From Rhizobiales bacterium 63-22 (GTDB lineage Bacteria > Pseudomonadota > Alphaproteobacteria > Rhizobiales > Rhizobiaceae), in NCBI GenBank assembly GCA_001898995.1, contig MKVZ01000017.1, forward strand, positions 22,062 to 86,061: a stretch of 64,000 nucleotides of DNA, written 5' to 3'. Below are positions 9,031 through 16,787 of the stretch, one piece after another. A model generated the notes under the pieces. That model did no database searches and was not told the DNA's origin. It saw only the letters and a program-made list of their open reading frames with translations. The translations under genes and the position numbers were made by a program. Position 1 is the stretch's first letter. Each line of letters starts with the position of its first letter.

Positions 9031-9060
9031 AATCCCGGAGGGCGTCGGCCCTCCGGGATT
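9031..9060 (-). promoter_or_regulatory. Perfect hairpin between fabF1XL and adh2XL
   Basis: A 13-bp perfect stem, 9031-9043 with 9048-9060, carries a 4-base loop (arm AATCCCGGAGGGC). No T run follows on the minus strand, so it is not a classical terminator. It may be an mRNA stabiliser or processing point that sets different levels for the condensing enzymes and the downstream adh2XL-lpxXL pair. Confidence 0.55.
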
Positions 9061-9087
9061 ACCGAAGAATACTGACTGTCGTTCCGA

Positions 9088-10365
9088 TTAATTCGGATTG
9101 GCCGTCAAGACAAGGCTGGTGTTCTGCCCGCCGAAGCCGAAGGAGTTGGAGAGCACGGCGGAAACCTGCGCCTCGCGCTTCACGTTCGGCACCACGTCGA
9201 GCGGGATGGCCGGATCGGGATTATCGTAATTGATGGTCGGCGGCAGGGTGCCGGTCTGAATGGTCAGAAGCGAGAACACCGCCTCGATCGCGCCGGCGGC
9301 GGTCAGCGTGTGGCCGATCATCGACTTGTTGGACGACACGGGAATGGAGCCGAGCCGGTCGCCGAACACGGTTGAGAGCGCCAGATATTCCATCTTGTCG
9401 TTTTCCGGCGTCGAGGTGCCGTGCGCGTTGATGTAGGAAATCTGGTCTTCGGTCAGGCCCGCATCGGCCAATGCGGCGCGCACCGTGCCGATGGCCGGCG
9501 AGGCGTCGGGCTTGGAGCGGGTGCGGTGGAAATCGTCGGCCTTTTCGCCGCAGCCGGCGAGAACGCCCAACACCTTCGCGCCGCGCGCCACCGCGCTTTC
9601 CAGCGATTCCATCACCAGCGCGCCGGAGCCTTCCGCCATGGCGAAGCCGTCGCGATCCTTGGAGAAGGGTTTTGACGCCTTTTCCGGCTTTTCATTCTGG
9701 GTCGAAAGAGCGGAGAGCAGCGAGAAACGGATCAGCGCCTCGGCCGAGACGGAGCCGTCGGTGCCGATGGCCAGAACGTGATCGCTCTCGCCGCGCCGGA
9801 TCGCTTCGACGCCGAGCTGGATCGCGGTCGCGCCGGAGGCGCAGGCCGTGGACAGGGTGATCGGCAGGCCGCGCGTGCCGAAAGCTTCCGACAGACGCTC
9901 GGCGATATAGCCGAATTGGGTGGTGTTGAAGAGCGCCTCGTGGCGGGCGCGGCGGCAGGCTTCCAAAAGAAGCTGATAGCTGGCCGGGCCTTCGTCCTTG
10001 ATGCTGGCGTCGAGCGCGAAGCGGCTCTTCCAGTCGAGTTCGACGGGCGGGGCGGCTAGGAACAGCGGGCCGCCGAAATCGGTGGTGGACAGGCCGGACT
10101 GCGCCAGCGCCTCTTCACCGGCCAGCCGCGCCAGCGCTTCCGACAAGGCGGACGCGCCGACATCGCTTTCCGGCAGGAAATCCACCGTGCCGGAAAAGCG
10201 CGTGTTGAGCTTTTCGGTCGGGAAGCGGGTGATCGTATGGATGCCGGACTTGCCGCCGGTGAGCGCCGCCCAGTTGTCTTCCTTGCCCTGACCGAGCGAG
10301 GAGACGACGCCCGCGCCGGTGATGGCGACGATGGGACGGCCGAGATGGTCCTGATACTTGCTCAT
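9088..10365 (-). CDS. fabF1XL: Beta-ketoacyl-ACP synthase FabF1XL
   Basis: This is the condensing enzyme for elongation of the AcpXL-bound very long chain. The 425-residue thiolase-fold protein keeps the full KAS II triad: Cys175 in LSTACASG, His315 in NAHGTSTP and His352 in SMIGHTLTAAG, plus Lys347. It overlaps the fabF2XL stop by one base (TAATG), implying translational coupling and a stable pair of subunits. By synteny and intact catalytic residues it is the active partner. Confidence 0.93.
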   Translation of the reverse strand: MSKYQDHLGRPIVAITGAGVVSSLGQGKEDNWAALTGGKSGIHTITRFPTEKLNTRFSGTVDFLPESDVGASALSEALARLAGEEALAQSGLSTTDFGGPLFLAAPPVELDWKSRFALDASIKDEGPASYQLLLEACRRARHEALFNTTQFGYIAERLSEAFGTRGLPITLSTACASGATAIQLGVEAIRRGESDHVLAIGTDGSVSAEALIRFSLLSALSTQNEKPEKASKPFSKDRDGFAMAEGSGALVMESLESAVARGAKVLGVLAGCGEKADDFHRTRSKPDASPAIGTVRAALADAGLTEDQISYINAHGTSTPENDKMEYLALSTVFGDRLGSIPVSSNKSMIGHTLTAAGAIEAVFSLLTIQTGTLPPTINYDNPDPAIPLDVVPNVKREAQVSAVLSNSFGFGGQNTSLVLTANPN

Positions 10366-11543
10366 TATGCTCTCACCAGCTTTGCCGCGCCTTCGGCGCG
10401 CGTTGCCCCGATGGTGGTGACGATGGCTTCATTGACCGCGCCGTCCACGGCCTTTTCCGCATCCTGCGGGGCGATGGCCTCGCCCTTCCAGACCGAGATC
10501 GCGCCGAGCGCCAAGGCCAGCGGGAACTGCGCCTCGCGCAGATGGCCGGTGAGGCCCGACACGCCGCGATAGGCGGCGGAAAGCCTGTCGAGCGCCGATT
10601 TCTCGGCCGCCGTCGCCTCATGCGCGCCGGACGCGCCCGAAACCACATAGGCCGGCTCCGCGCCGCCATTGGCCGCGACCACGAGGTCGCGCACGATCTT
10701 GGCGAGATCTTCGCTGTCGCGGCGGATCTGCGCGCTTTCGATCGCCGCGATCTCGGCATAGGCGCGCGCGCCGCGCTCTCGCGCGTGCTCGGCGCTTTCC
10801 AGCACGAGGAACACGCCGCCGGAACCGGAAATCATGCCGCCGCCGGCCGCGCCCTCGCGCCGCCACAGCGGGGCCCAGCCGTCATGTTTCAGCAGGCCGC
10901 CCAGCTCGTGGCCCAGAATCATGTCGAAATGCTCGGCATTGTAGGAGCCGCCGACCAGCGCATGGGTGCTCTGCCCGGTGCGGATGCGCGCGGCCGCCGT
11001 CTCGATGGCCGAAATGCCGGAGCCTTCCTCGCCCATGAAGGTGCGCGAGGAGCCCGTCACCTTGTGGACGATGGAGATATTGCCGGCGAGCAGGTTGGAA
11101 AGCTGGGCGAGGAACAGTGTCGGGCGCAGCTCCGTCGACAGCTTCTCGTTCAGCATCACGCCGCGATTGTTACTGGTGCGGCCTTCTTCGAGGATCTGCA
11201 TGTCGACGGTGATGTCGCGCTCGCCGCCGCCCGCGCCGACCACCATGTCCATGCTGGCGCAGAGCGCCTCGTCGTTCTTCATGCCCGCGTCGTCGAGCGC
11301 GAGGCCGGCGGCGTAGGTTCCGAGCCGTTGCCACGTCTCCATCTGGCGCTGGTCGCCGCGCTTGGGGATCTGCGGGGTCCAGTCCACCTCGCCGAGCGGA
11401 TGCACGGTGTAGGGCGCGAAGGCCTCGGTTTCGAGGCGCGGGGCGGTTCCGGCGGCCGAAAACGCGTTCCAGTGCGCCTCCACGCCCTCGCCGAGCGAGG
11501 AGATGACGCCGATGCCGGTGATGACGACTTTGTTGTTCTGCAT
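10365..11543 (-). CDS. fabF2XL: Beta-ketoacyl synthase homologue FabF2XL, lacking the catalytic cysteine
   Basis: The 392-residue protein has the thiolase fold (start NNKVVITGIGVISSLGEG) but the active-site region reads GSSRTFMGEEGSGISAI, where Glu173 stands in the place of the nucleophilic Cys. The NAHGTxT motif is also not present, and only a His in SGLTGHLREAQ remains. This resembles the chain-length-factor (KS-beta) half of type II polyketide synthases. The inference is a heterodimer with FabF1XL in which this subunit shapes the acyl tunnel for long chains. It is translationally coupled to fabF1XL. Confidence 0.9.
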   Translation of the reverse strand: MQNNKVVITGIGVISSLGEGVEAHWNAFSAAGTAPRLETEAFAPYTVHPLGEVDWTPQIPKRGDQRQMETWQRLGTYAAGLALDDAGMKNDEALCASMDMVVGAGGGERDITVDMQILEEGRTSNNRGVMLNEKLSTELRPTLFLAQLSNLLAGNISIVHKVTGSSRTFMGEEGSGISAIETAAARIRTGQSTHALVGGSYNAEHFDMILGHELGGLLKHDGWAPLWRREGAAGGGMISGSGGVFLVLESAEHARERGARAYAEIAAIESAQIRRDSEDLAKIVRDLVVAANGGAEPAYVVSGASGAHEATAAEKSALDRLSAAYRGVSGLTGHLREAQFPLALALGAISVWKGEAIAPQDAEKAVDGAVNEAIVTTIGATRAEGAAKLVRA

Positions 11544-11641
11544 GGGTCCGGTTCTGTCGTTTCAGAAATGGCCACAGCCATAAATGGAATGAGGGCGAAC
11601 ATTTCTGTCCCCCCTCTATGCCGTCAGCTTTTCAAGCCGGA

Positions 11642-11923
11642 TCAGCCCTTCTTGGCTGCGACCAGCTCGTCGATCTTGGCGCAGAGATTCTTGAGGACGA
11701 AATATTCTTCCGTGGGAACCTTGCCTTCGTTGACTTCCTGCGTCCACTGCTCCAGCGGAATCTTGATGCCGAAGGCCTTGTCGATGGCGAAGACGATGTC
11801 GAGGAAGTCGAGGCTGTCGATACCCAGATCGTCGATGGTGTGGCTTTCCGGGGTGATGGTGTCCCGGTCGATCTCACTCGTTTCGGCAATGATGTCGGCG
11901 ACTTTGTCAAAAGTAGAGGACAA
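11642..11923 (-). CDS. acpXL: Special acyl carrier protein AcpXL
   Basis: AcpXL carries the growing 27-hydroxyoctacosanoyl chain for transfer to lipid A. The 93-residue acidic protein starts (M/L)[17 protein letters not shown] and has the phosphopantetheine site Ser37 in [11 protein letters not shown] chose a TTG start at 11923 because AAGGAA lies 7 bases upstream and the family N-terminus begins exactly there. Longer readings add an unrelated leader. It heads the cluster, with 98 bases before fabF2XL. No fabZXL lies between them, unlike the rhizobial clusters. Confidence 0.94.
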   Translation of the reverse strand: MSSTFDKVADIIAETSEIDRDTITPESHTIDDLGIDSLDFLDIVFAIDKAFGIKIPLEQWTQEVNEGKVPTEEYFVLKNLCAKIDELVAAKKG

Positions 11924-12270
11924 GTTTCGATTCCTTGTTTCTGGCGGTGCGGCCATGGTTGCCCAAAGGAACAGCCAGAGGCCTGCATCATTCTATCAGC
12001 GCGTGTCTAGCGTTTTTCCGGCGCGAGGGAAAGTCATATTGCTCCCGTGTTCGTCGCGACGTCCCAGACCCATATCCGCCCCATATAAGGCGCCCAGCGT
12101 ACCGAGCGCAACATGGGGCCGGCGCTGCCTTTTGAAAAATCCCTCAAAAAAAGCCCGTTTCAAATATCCTTGAACACATCGCTCTTGCGCCATGCGCCGC
12201 GATGCGGCCTGATGGCGTTCTCTTGTTCATTCTCAACTCAGGCATCTCCAACCCAGGACAGGCGACGAAG
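11924..12270. other. Divergent intergenic region between acpXL and the aldose epimerase gene
   Basis: These 347 bases separate two divergent genes and must hold both promoters. I see no convincing consensus -35/-10 pair, no operator-like palindrome and no supported coding region. An in-frame extension of the epimerase gene to 12202 exists, but its residues do not match the family. Confidence 0.5.
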
Positions 12271-13287
12271 GTGACAGCGGAAATTTTCGGACATACGCCG
12301 GACGGCGAGGCGGTACACAGGATCACGATCTCCAACGGCCCGCTGACGGCGAAGGTCATGAGCTGGGGCGCGGCGGTGCAGGATTTGCGCCTTGCAGGAC
12401 ACGACGCGCCGCTGGTGATCGGCTACCGCGATTTCAACGACTATCCGGCGCATTCGCCGCATCTGGGCGCGATCGCGGGCCGGTTCGCCAACCGCATTCG
12501 CGATGCGCGATTCGAGCTGGACGGCAAGGTCTATGCGGTGGATCGCAACTATCTGGGCCGGCACTGCCTGCACGGCGGAAGCGCGGGCCTTGGAAAACGG
12601 GTCTGGAAGATCGTCACCTACGGTGCTGATTTCGCAACATTTTCGACCGTCGCCGCCGATGGCGAGATGGGCTTTCCCGGCAATCTCAGCGTAAGCTGCA
12701 CCTATATGCTGAACGACGAGGGGGCGCTCATCGTCCGGCTGGAGGCGACGACCGACAAGCCCACCGTATGCAGCCTCCTGCATCACAGCTATTTCAATCT
12801 GGACGACGGAGGCGAGAGCGACATTCTGGACCACCGGCTGCGCATCATGGCCGACGCCTACATGCCGGTGGACGAGGCGCTCATTCCCGATGGCCGCGTG
12901 CTGCCGGTGAAGGGAACCGCCTATGATTTTCGCGATTATCGGCCCGTCCGCCACGAGGAGAACGGCGATCAACTGGAATATGACAACAATTTCTGTCTGG
13001 CCGCCGCGCGGGGACCGCTTCACCTCTGCGCCTCGGTGAAGGGCGCGCGCTCCGGCATACGCCTCGACGTGTCCACCACCGAGCCGGGCGTGCAGTTCTA
13101 CGCCGGCAACACGATGGCCAACGATTGCATCGGTTTGACCGGCAAGCCTTACGGCAAACATGCGGGCTTCTGTCTGGAACCGCAAATCTGGCCGGGATCG
13201 CTCGAATATCCCTATTTCCCGCAGGCCATCCTGCGTCCGGGCGAGGTTTACGCCCAGACGAGCCATTTCACCTTCACGAAGGAATGA
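12271..13287 (+). CDS. galM: Aldose 1-epimerase (mutarotase)
   Basis: GalM interconverts the anomers of galactose, glucose and related sugars. The protein of about 338 residues contains NRIRDARFELDGK, the substrate loop RHCLHGG, the catalytic His in LHHSYFNL and the C-terminal catalytic Glu in FCLEPQIWPGS. I chose the GTG at 12271 (VTAEIFGHTPDGEAV) because AGG lies upstream at a suitable distance and the result fits the usual 340 residues. The ATG at 12202 gives 23 extra unconserved residues. Its 3' end overlaps the 3' end of the kinase gene by 14 bases. Confidence 0.88.
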   Translation: MTAEIFGHTPDGEAVHRITISNGPLTAKVMSWGAAVQDLRLAGHDAPLVIGYRDFNDYPAHSPHLGAIAGRFANRIRDARFELDGKVYAVDRNYLGRHCLHGGSAGLGKRVWKIVTYGADFATFSTVAADGEMGFPGNLSVSCTYMLNDEGALIVRLEATTDKPTVCSLLHHSYFNLDDGGESDILDHRLRIMADAYMPVDEALIPDGRVLPVKGTAYDFRDYRPVRHEENGDQLEYDNNFCLAAARGPLHLCASVKGARSGIRLDVSTTEPGVQFYAGNTMANDCIGLTGKPYGKHAGFCLEPQIWPGSLEYPYFPQAILRPGEVYAQTSHFTFTKE

Positions 13288-14206
13288 CCGGCTCGGCGAA
13301 GGCGGCGCGCGCCGCCTCCATGGGTGCGAGAGCGCCGCGAATCTCGACCACGCGGGCTGCCACCGCATGGGCCTTGCGGGCCGCTTCCGGCGCAGGCAAT
13401 CCCTTGAGGCGGGCGGCGAGATAGGCCCCGTTGAAACTATCGCCCGCGCCGGTGGTATCGATGGCGTTGGCGGCCACGGCGGGGACGAGCAATTCCTCGC
13501 TGTTCCAGGCAACCAGTGCCGGCTCCGCCCCGTCCTTGACGACGATTTCCTTGACGCCCAGCGCGGCGATGCGTTCCGCGCAGGCCTGCATGTCCCGATC
13601 CTCGAACAGCGCCTGCTCGTCGGGGAAGGTGGGGAGCGCAATATCGGCGATGCGCATGGCTTCGCTGATCGTCTCCTGCGCCGCCTTGCGGTCCGGCCAT
13701 AGCTGGTAGCGGAAATTCGGATCGAAGGCGATGCGCGTCCCCGAATGGCGGCATTGGCGCAGCACGTCGAAGAAGGTGTCGCGATGTTCCGGCTGCACCA
13801 CGGCAACGCTGACGCCCGAAAAATAGATCATGTCGCGCCCGGCGAGGCTCGCTTCGAGCGCGGCGCGGTCGCTTGCAAGCTGGCGCGCGGCCGAATCACT
13901 GCGCCAATAGGTGAAGTTTCGCTCCGCCCCGTCGAGGGTGATCGCATAAAGACCCGGATGCAAACCCTCGATGACCGGGCTCTGGGCGATGCCGATGCCG
14001 TTGGAGGAGAAGAAAACGCGCTGCTTCTGCGAAAAGACATCCTCGCCGAAGGCGGTGACATAATCGACCGGCCACGCCCGGTCGGTGAGCGCGCGCATAT
14101 ACCATGCGGTATTCAGCGTATCGCCCGCGAAGCTCATGCGCCACTGATCGCCCTCGCTCGCCGAAAGTTCGATCATACATTCTCCGATCGACGCGAATCC
14201 GCTCAT
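13274..14206 (-). CDS. kdgK: PfkB-family sugar kinase, probably 2-dehydro-3-deoxygluconokinase
   Basis: The 310-residue ribokinase-fold protein starts FASIGECMIELS, has GDTLNTAWYMRAL (sugar-binding GxTxN) and ends with the anion-hole motif DTTGAGDSFNGAY, with catalytic Asp256. The N-terminal pattern is that of KdgK enzymes, which phosphorylate 2-keto-3-deoxygluconate before aldol cleavage. Fructokinase is the alternative. It is convergent and overlapping with the epimerase gene. No other Entner-Doudoroff genes adjoin it, but a gluconokinase is 17 kb away. Confidence 0.85.
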   Translation of the reverse strand: MSGFASIGECMIELSASEGDQWRMSFAGDTLNTAWYMRALTDRAWPVDYVTAFGEDVFSQKQRVFFSSNGIGIAQSPVIEGLHPGLYAITLDGAERNFTYWRSDSAARQLASDRAALEASLAGRDMIYFSGVSVAVVQPEHRDTFFDVLRQCRHSGTRIAFDPNFRYQLWPDRKAAQETISEAMRIADIALPTFPDEQALFEDRDMQACAERIAALGVKEIVVKDGAEPALVAWNSEELLVPAVAANAIDTTGAGDSFNGAYLAARLKGLPAPEAARKAHAVAARVVEIRGALAPMEAARAAFAEPVIPS

Positions 14207-14379
14207 GCCTTTCTCCCTGTCGCCGCCTGCGCGGCCATAGTGGCTATAAATGCTTGGGCGGCAGGATTTTGTACAGAGCTTTGTCGATTTGCCATAATCC
14301 TTGCGTAATCATCCGGCGGGCCTGTACGGGAGAGGGGAATTTTCCGCGCTGCCCAAAATTCCCATCGCAAGGATCTGTC

Positions 14380-15078
14380 ATGCGCTATGCGATCTATTTC
14401 ACGCCGCCTTCCAGCGACGCGCTGCTGCGGGTCGCCGCCAACTGGCTGGGCCGGGACGCCTTCAGCGGCGAGCCGGTCAGGCGGCCGGCGATCTGCGCGC
14501 TTGCCGCGGAGGAAATCGCGAAACTGACCGAAGAGCCGGGCCGCTACGGGTTCCACGCCACGCTGAAGGCCCCGTTCCGGCTGGCGGAGACGGCGGACGA
14601 AGGCGGCCTTCTGTCGGCACTGATGCACTTCGCCTCGTCAACGGCGCCGGTGACGATTCCGTGCCTGAAAGTGCGCATGCACGGCTCCTTCTTCGCGCTG
14701 GTGCCGGAAATGCCCGTGCCGGAGGTGGACCAGCTTGCCAACGACGTGGTGGTGCGGTTCGACCGTTTCCGCGCACCGCTGAACGCGGCGGAAATCGCCC
14801 GCCGCCGTCCGGAGCGGCTGAACGCGGTGCAGCGTCACAATCTGGAACGCTGGGGCTATCCGTCCGTGTTCGAGGAGTTTCGCTTCCACATGACGCTGAC
14901 GGGGCCAGTCGAGGAAAAGGACCGGCCGCGCATCGCGCGTATACTGGACGAGTTTTTCGCGCCGGTTCTGGCGGAGCCGGTGGAAATCGCCAACCTTGCA
15001 TTGTTCGTGGAGCCGGAGCCGGGCGCACCCTTCGAGGTTCATTCGCTGCACCCGCTGACCGGCGGCAGGAAGTCCTGA
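14380..15078 (+). CDS. DUF1045 protein, 2H phosphoesterase linked to phosphonate metabolism
   Basis: The 232-residue protein has two HxT motifs, His59-Thr61 in YGFHATLKAPF and His170-Thr172 in FRFHMTLTGPV. This is the mark of 2H phosphoesterases. DUF1045 proteins are usually found in phn clusters and named putative phosphonate metabolism protein. Here no phn gene is nearby, so the role may be a cyclic-phosphate hydrolase on another substrate. The ATG at 14380 has AAGGA 6 bases upstream. The next gene is convergent. Confidence 0.85.
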   Translation: MRYAIYFTPPSSDALLRVAANWLGRDAFSGEPVRRPAICALAAEEIAKLTEEPGRYGFHATLKAPFRLAETADEGGLLSALMHFASSTAPVTIPCLKVRMHGSFFALVPEMPVPEVDQLANDVVVRFDRFRAPLNAAEIARRRPERLNAVQRHNLERWGYPSVFEEFRFHMTLTGPVEEKDRPRIARILDEFFAPVLAEPVEIANLALFVEPEPGAPFEVHSLHPLTGGRKS

Positions 15079-15084
15079 CTTTTT

Positions 15085-15108
15085 ACAGGGCCCCTGGTTT
15101 TTTTTACA
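15085..15108 (+). terminator. Weak terminator after the DUF1045 gene
   Basis: A short stem (CAGG/CCTG around 15087-15097) is followed by eight T on the plus strand. The 13-base word TTTTTACAGGGCC occurs twice here (from about 15080 and 15102), so a small duplication is also possible. Confidence 0.4.
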
Positions 15109-15781
15109 GGGCCTTTGCCGCCGGTTCGAGGCGAAGTCTGCCGTCCGAGGCGATTTCAAGCCTGATGGAGCGGTAGCTGTCGATGCTGCTATGGGCGGTC
15201 TGCGGCGCATGAGGATGCGTCGCAGTCACGACCATGACGCTTGCCCCCGCGGTTTCGCCGGCGATGATGCCCGCCGCGGCGTCCTCGAAGACAAGACAGT
15301 CGCGCGCGTCGAAGCCGAGTCGCCGGGCGCCGAGGAGGAAACATTCCGGGCTGGGCTTGCCGCGCTCCACGTCATCCGCCGTCACGATGGTTTTCGGCAT
15401 GGGCAGACCGGCCGCCCCGATGCGGCGGCGGGCGAGTTCCGGCGAGGCGGAAGTCACGACGGCCCAGCGGTCCGGCGGCAGCGACGACAGAAATTCGTGC
15501 GCGCCGTCGATAGGCGCGATGCCGCCCGTATCGGCCATTTCTGCGGCGAGCAGGATTTCCGCCTCGTGGGCCGGATCGACGCCCGGCAGGCCGAGGCGGC
15601 GCACCGTCTCGATGGCGCGTACGCCGTGAATGGTGGGCAGGAAAGTGACGGGATCGATGCCGTGGCGCTCGGCCCATACGCGCCAGACACGCTCGGTCGC
15701 GGCGATGGAACTCAATATGGTGCCGTCCATGTCGAACAGGAAGGCGTCGAAGGATTTACCGAAGGGAGAAAGGGAGGTCAC
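15104..15781 (-). CDS. HAD-superfamily phosphatase (HAD-IA, sugar-phosphatase-like)
   Basis: The 225-residue protein carries HAD motif I DMDGT (nucleophile Asp17, acid/base Asp19), motif II in VVTSASPELA, the Lys in VERGKPSPE and motif III in LVFEDAAAGI. A cap domain lies between motifs I and II. The closest functional groups are glycerol-3-phosphate and 2-deoxysugar-phosphate phosphatases, but the substrate cannot be assigned. The GTG at 15781 has AAGGAA 6 bases upstream. An ATG at 15841 gives a 20-residue extension with no support. Confidence 0.87.
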   Translation of the reverse strand: MTSLSPFGKSFDAFLFDMDGTILSSIAATERVWRVWAERHGIDPVTFLPTIHGVRAIETVRRLGLPGVDPAHEAEILLAAEMADTGGIAPIDGAHEFLSSLPPDRWAVVTSASPELARRRIGAAGLPMPKTIVTADDVERGKPSPECFLLGARRLGFDARDCLVFEDAAAGIIAGETAGASVMVVTATHPHAPQTAHSSIDSYRSIRLEIASDGRLRLEPAAKAL

Positions 15782-15975
15782 GCGGATTTCCTTGGGTGCG
15801 GCGAAACGGGAATCGGCCAGGCCGGGCTTTTGGCCGATCATAACGCCCGCAGGCCGGAAAAGTCATGAAGCCAATGCCGGGAAGTTGTTCTGCATCATGC
15901 AAAATCGCCGGTCTTCCATCTTGGCAGCGATCAGCCGATGCGGGATAAGATCGTATTATCACAGGTACACAGGTA

Positions 15976-16032
15976 CTTTGTCTTTACGCATTTCCCGGCT
16001 CCGATCACTACACGCCTTTGCCGGAAATGCTC
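15976..16032. repeat. Dispersed palindromic intergenic repeat, copy 1
   Basis: The arms are GCATTTCC (15988-15995) and GGAAATGC (16023-16030), preceded by TTTGTCTTTAC. It matches the copy at 43179-43237 in its arms and left flank (TTTGTTTTTAC), while the loop has diverged. It lies just before the CBS-BON gene, so it may form part of that mRNA leader. Confidence 0.75.
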
Positions 16033-16051
16033 CAGCATGGAGAGAACTGCA

Positions 16052-16765
16052 ATGCGCGTCGCCGACATCATGACATCGCCCGTCATCGGCATCGATCCGT
16101 CCGCCTCCTTATCCAGCGCCGCCCGGCTTATGCTGGCCAGCCATGTCAGCGGCCTGCCGGTCGTGAACGCCGACAAGCGTCTCGTCGGCGTGGTCACGGA
16201 AGGCGACTTCCTGCGGCGCAGCGAACTGGGCACTACCGTTCATCGCCCACGCTGGCTGGAGTTTCTCATCGGCGACGGAAAGGAAGCGAAGGAATATGTG
16301 CAGTCCCATGGCCGCAAGGTCGAGGAGGTCATGTCCGCCAGCCCGGTGACGATCGCGCCGCAGGCGTCGGTGGAGGAACTGGTCGAACTGATGACCGCGC
16401 GCAAGATCAAGCGGGTTCCGGTGGTCGACAACGGCGCGCTGGTCGGCATCGTCTCGCGGTCCGACATCATGCGTGCGGTGCTGCGCGCCATGCCGCAGGA
16501 AGAGGGGGCGGCCGGCGACGACCGGCAGATCGCCAATGCCATTGCCGGCGAGCTTGCCAAATATTCCTGGGGCGGCACCATCCGCGTGGAGGTTCTGCAC
16601 GGTATGGTCAAGCTGACCGGCACCATCTTCGACGAGCGCGTGCGCGATGCCGCCCGTGTTGCGGCCGAAAATGTCGCGGGCGTCAAGGGCGTCAGCGACG
16701 AACTGGCATGGATCGAACCGATGTCCGGCATCTGCATCGTGCCGGAATCGCCGAAACGGGATTGA
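16052..16765 (+). CDS. CBS-domain pair with C-terminal BON domain
   Basis: The 237-residue cytoplasmic protein has CBS domain 1 (VADIMTSPVIGIDPSASL to GVVTEGDFLRR), a linker, CBS domain 2 (VEEVMSASPVTIAPQASV to GIVSRSDIMRAV) and a BON domain (IRVEVLHGMVKLTGTIFD). CBS pairs bind adenine nucleotides and BON domains often contact membranes or phospholipids. A sensor role for energy state is inferred. The ATG at 16052 has GGAGAG 7 bases upstream. It is 22 bases before a proton-type P-ATPase gene, so the two are probably cotranscribed and possibly act together. Confidence 0.88.
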   Translation: MRVADIMTSPVIGIDPSASLSSAARLMLASHVSGLPVVNADKRLVGVVTEGDFLRRSELGTTVHRPRWLEFLIGDGKEAKEYVQSHGRKVEEVMSASPVTIAPQASVEELVELMTARKIKRVPVVDNGALVGIVSRSDIMRAVLRAMPQEEGAAGDDRQIANAIAGELAKYSWGGTIRVEVLHGMVKLTGTIFDERVRDAARVAAENVAGVKGVSDELAWIEPMSGICIVPESPKRD

Positions 16766-16787
16766 AACCGGGCACGGGAGTCTCGGA

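Noticed and set aside
12202..12270. ATG start of the aldose epimerase at 12202
   Set aside because: The 23 added residues are hydrophobic and not family-like; the GTG at 12271 gives the standard length.
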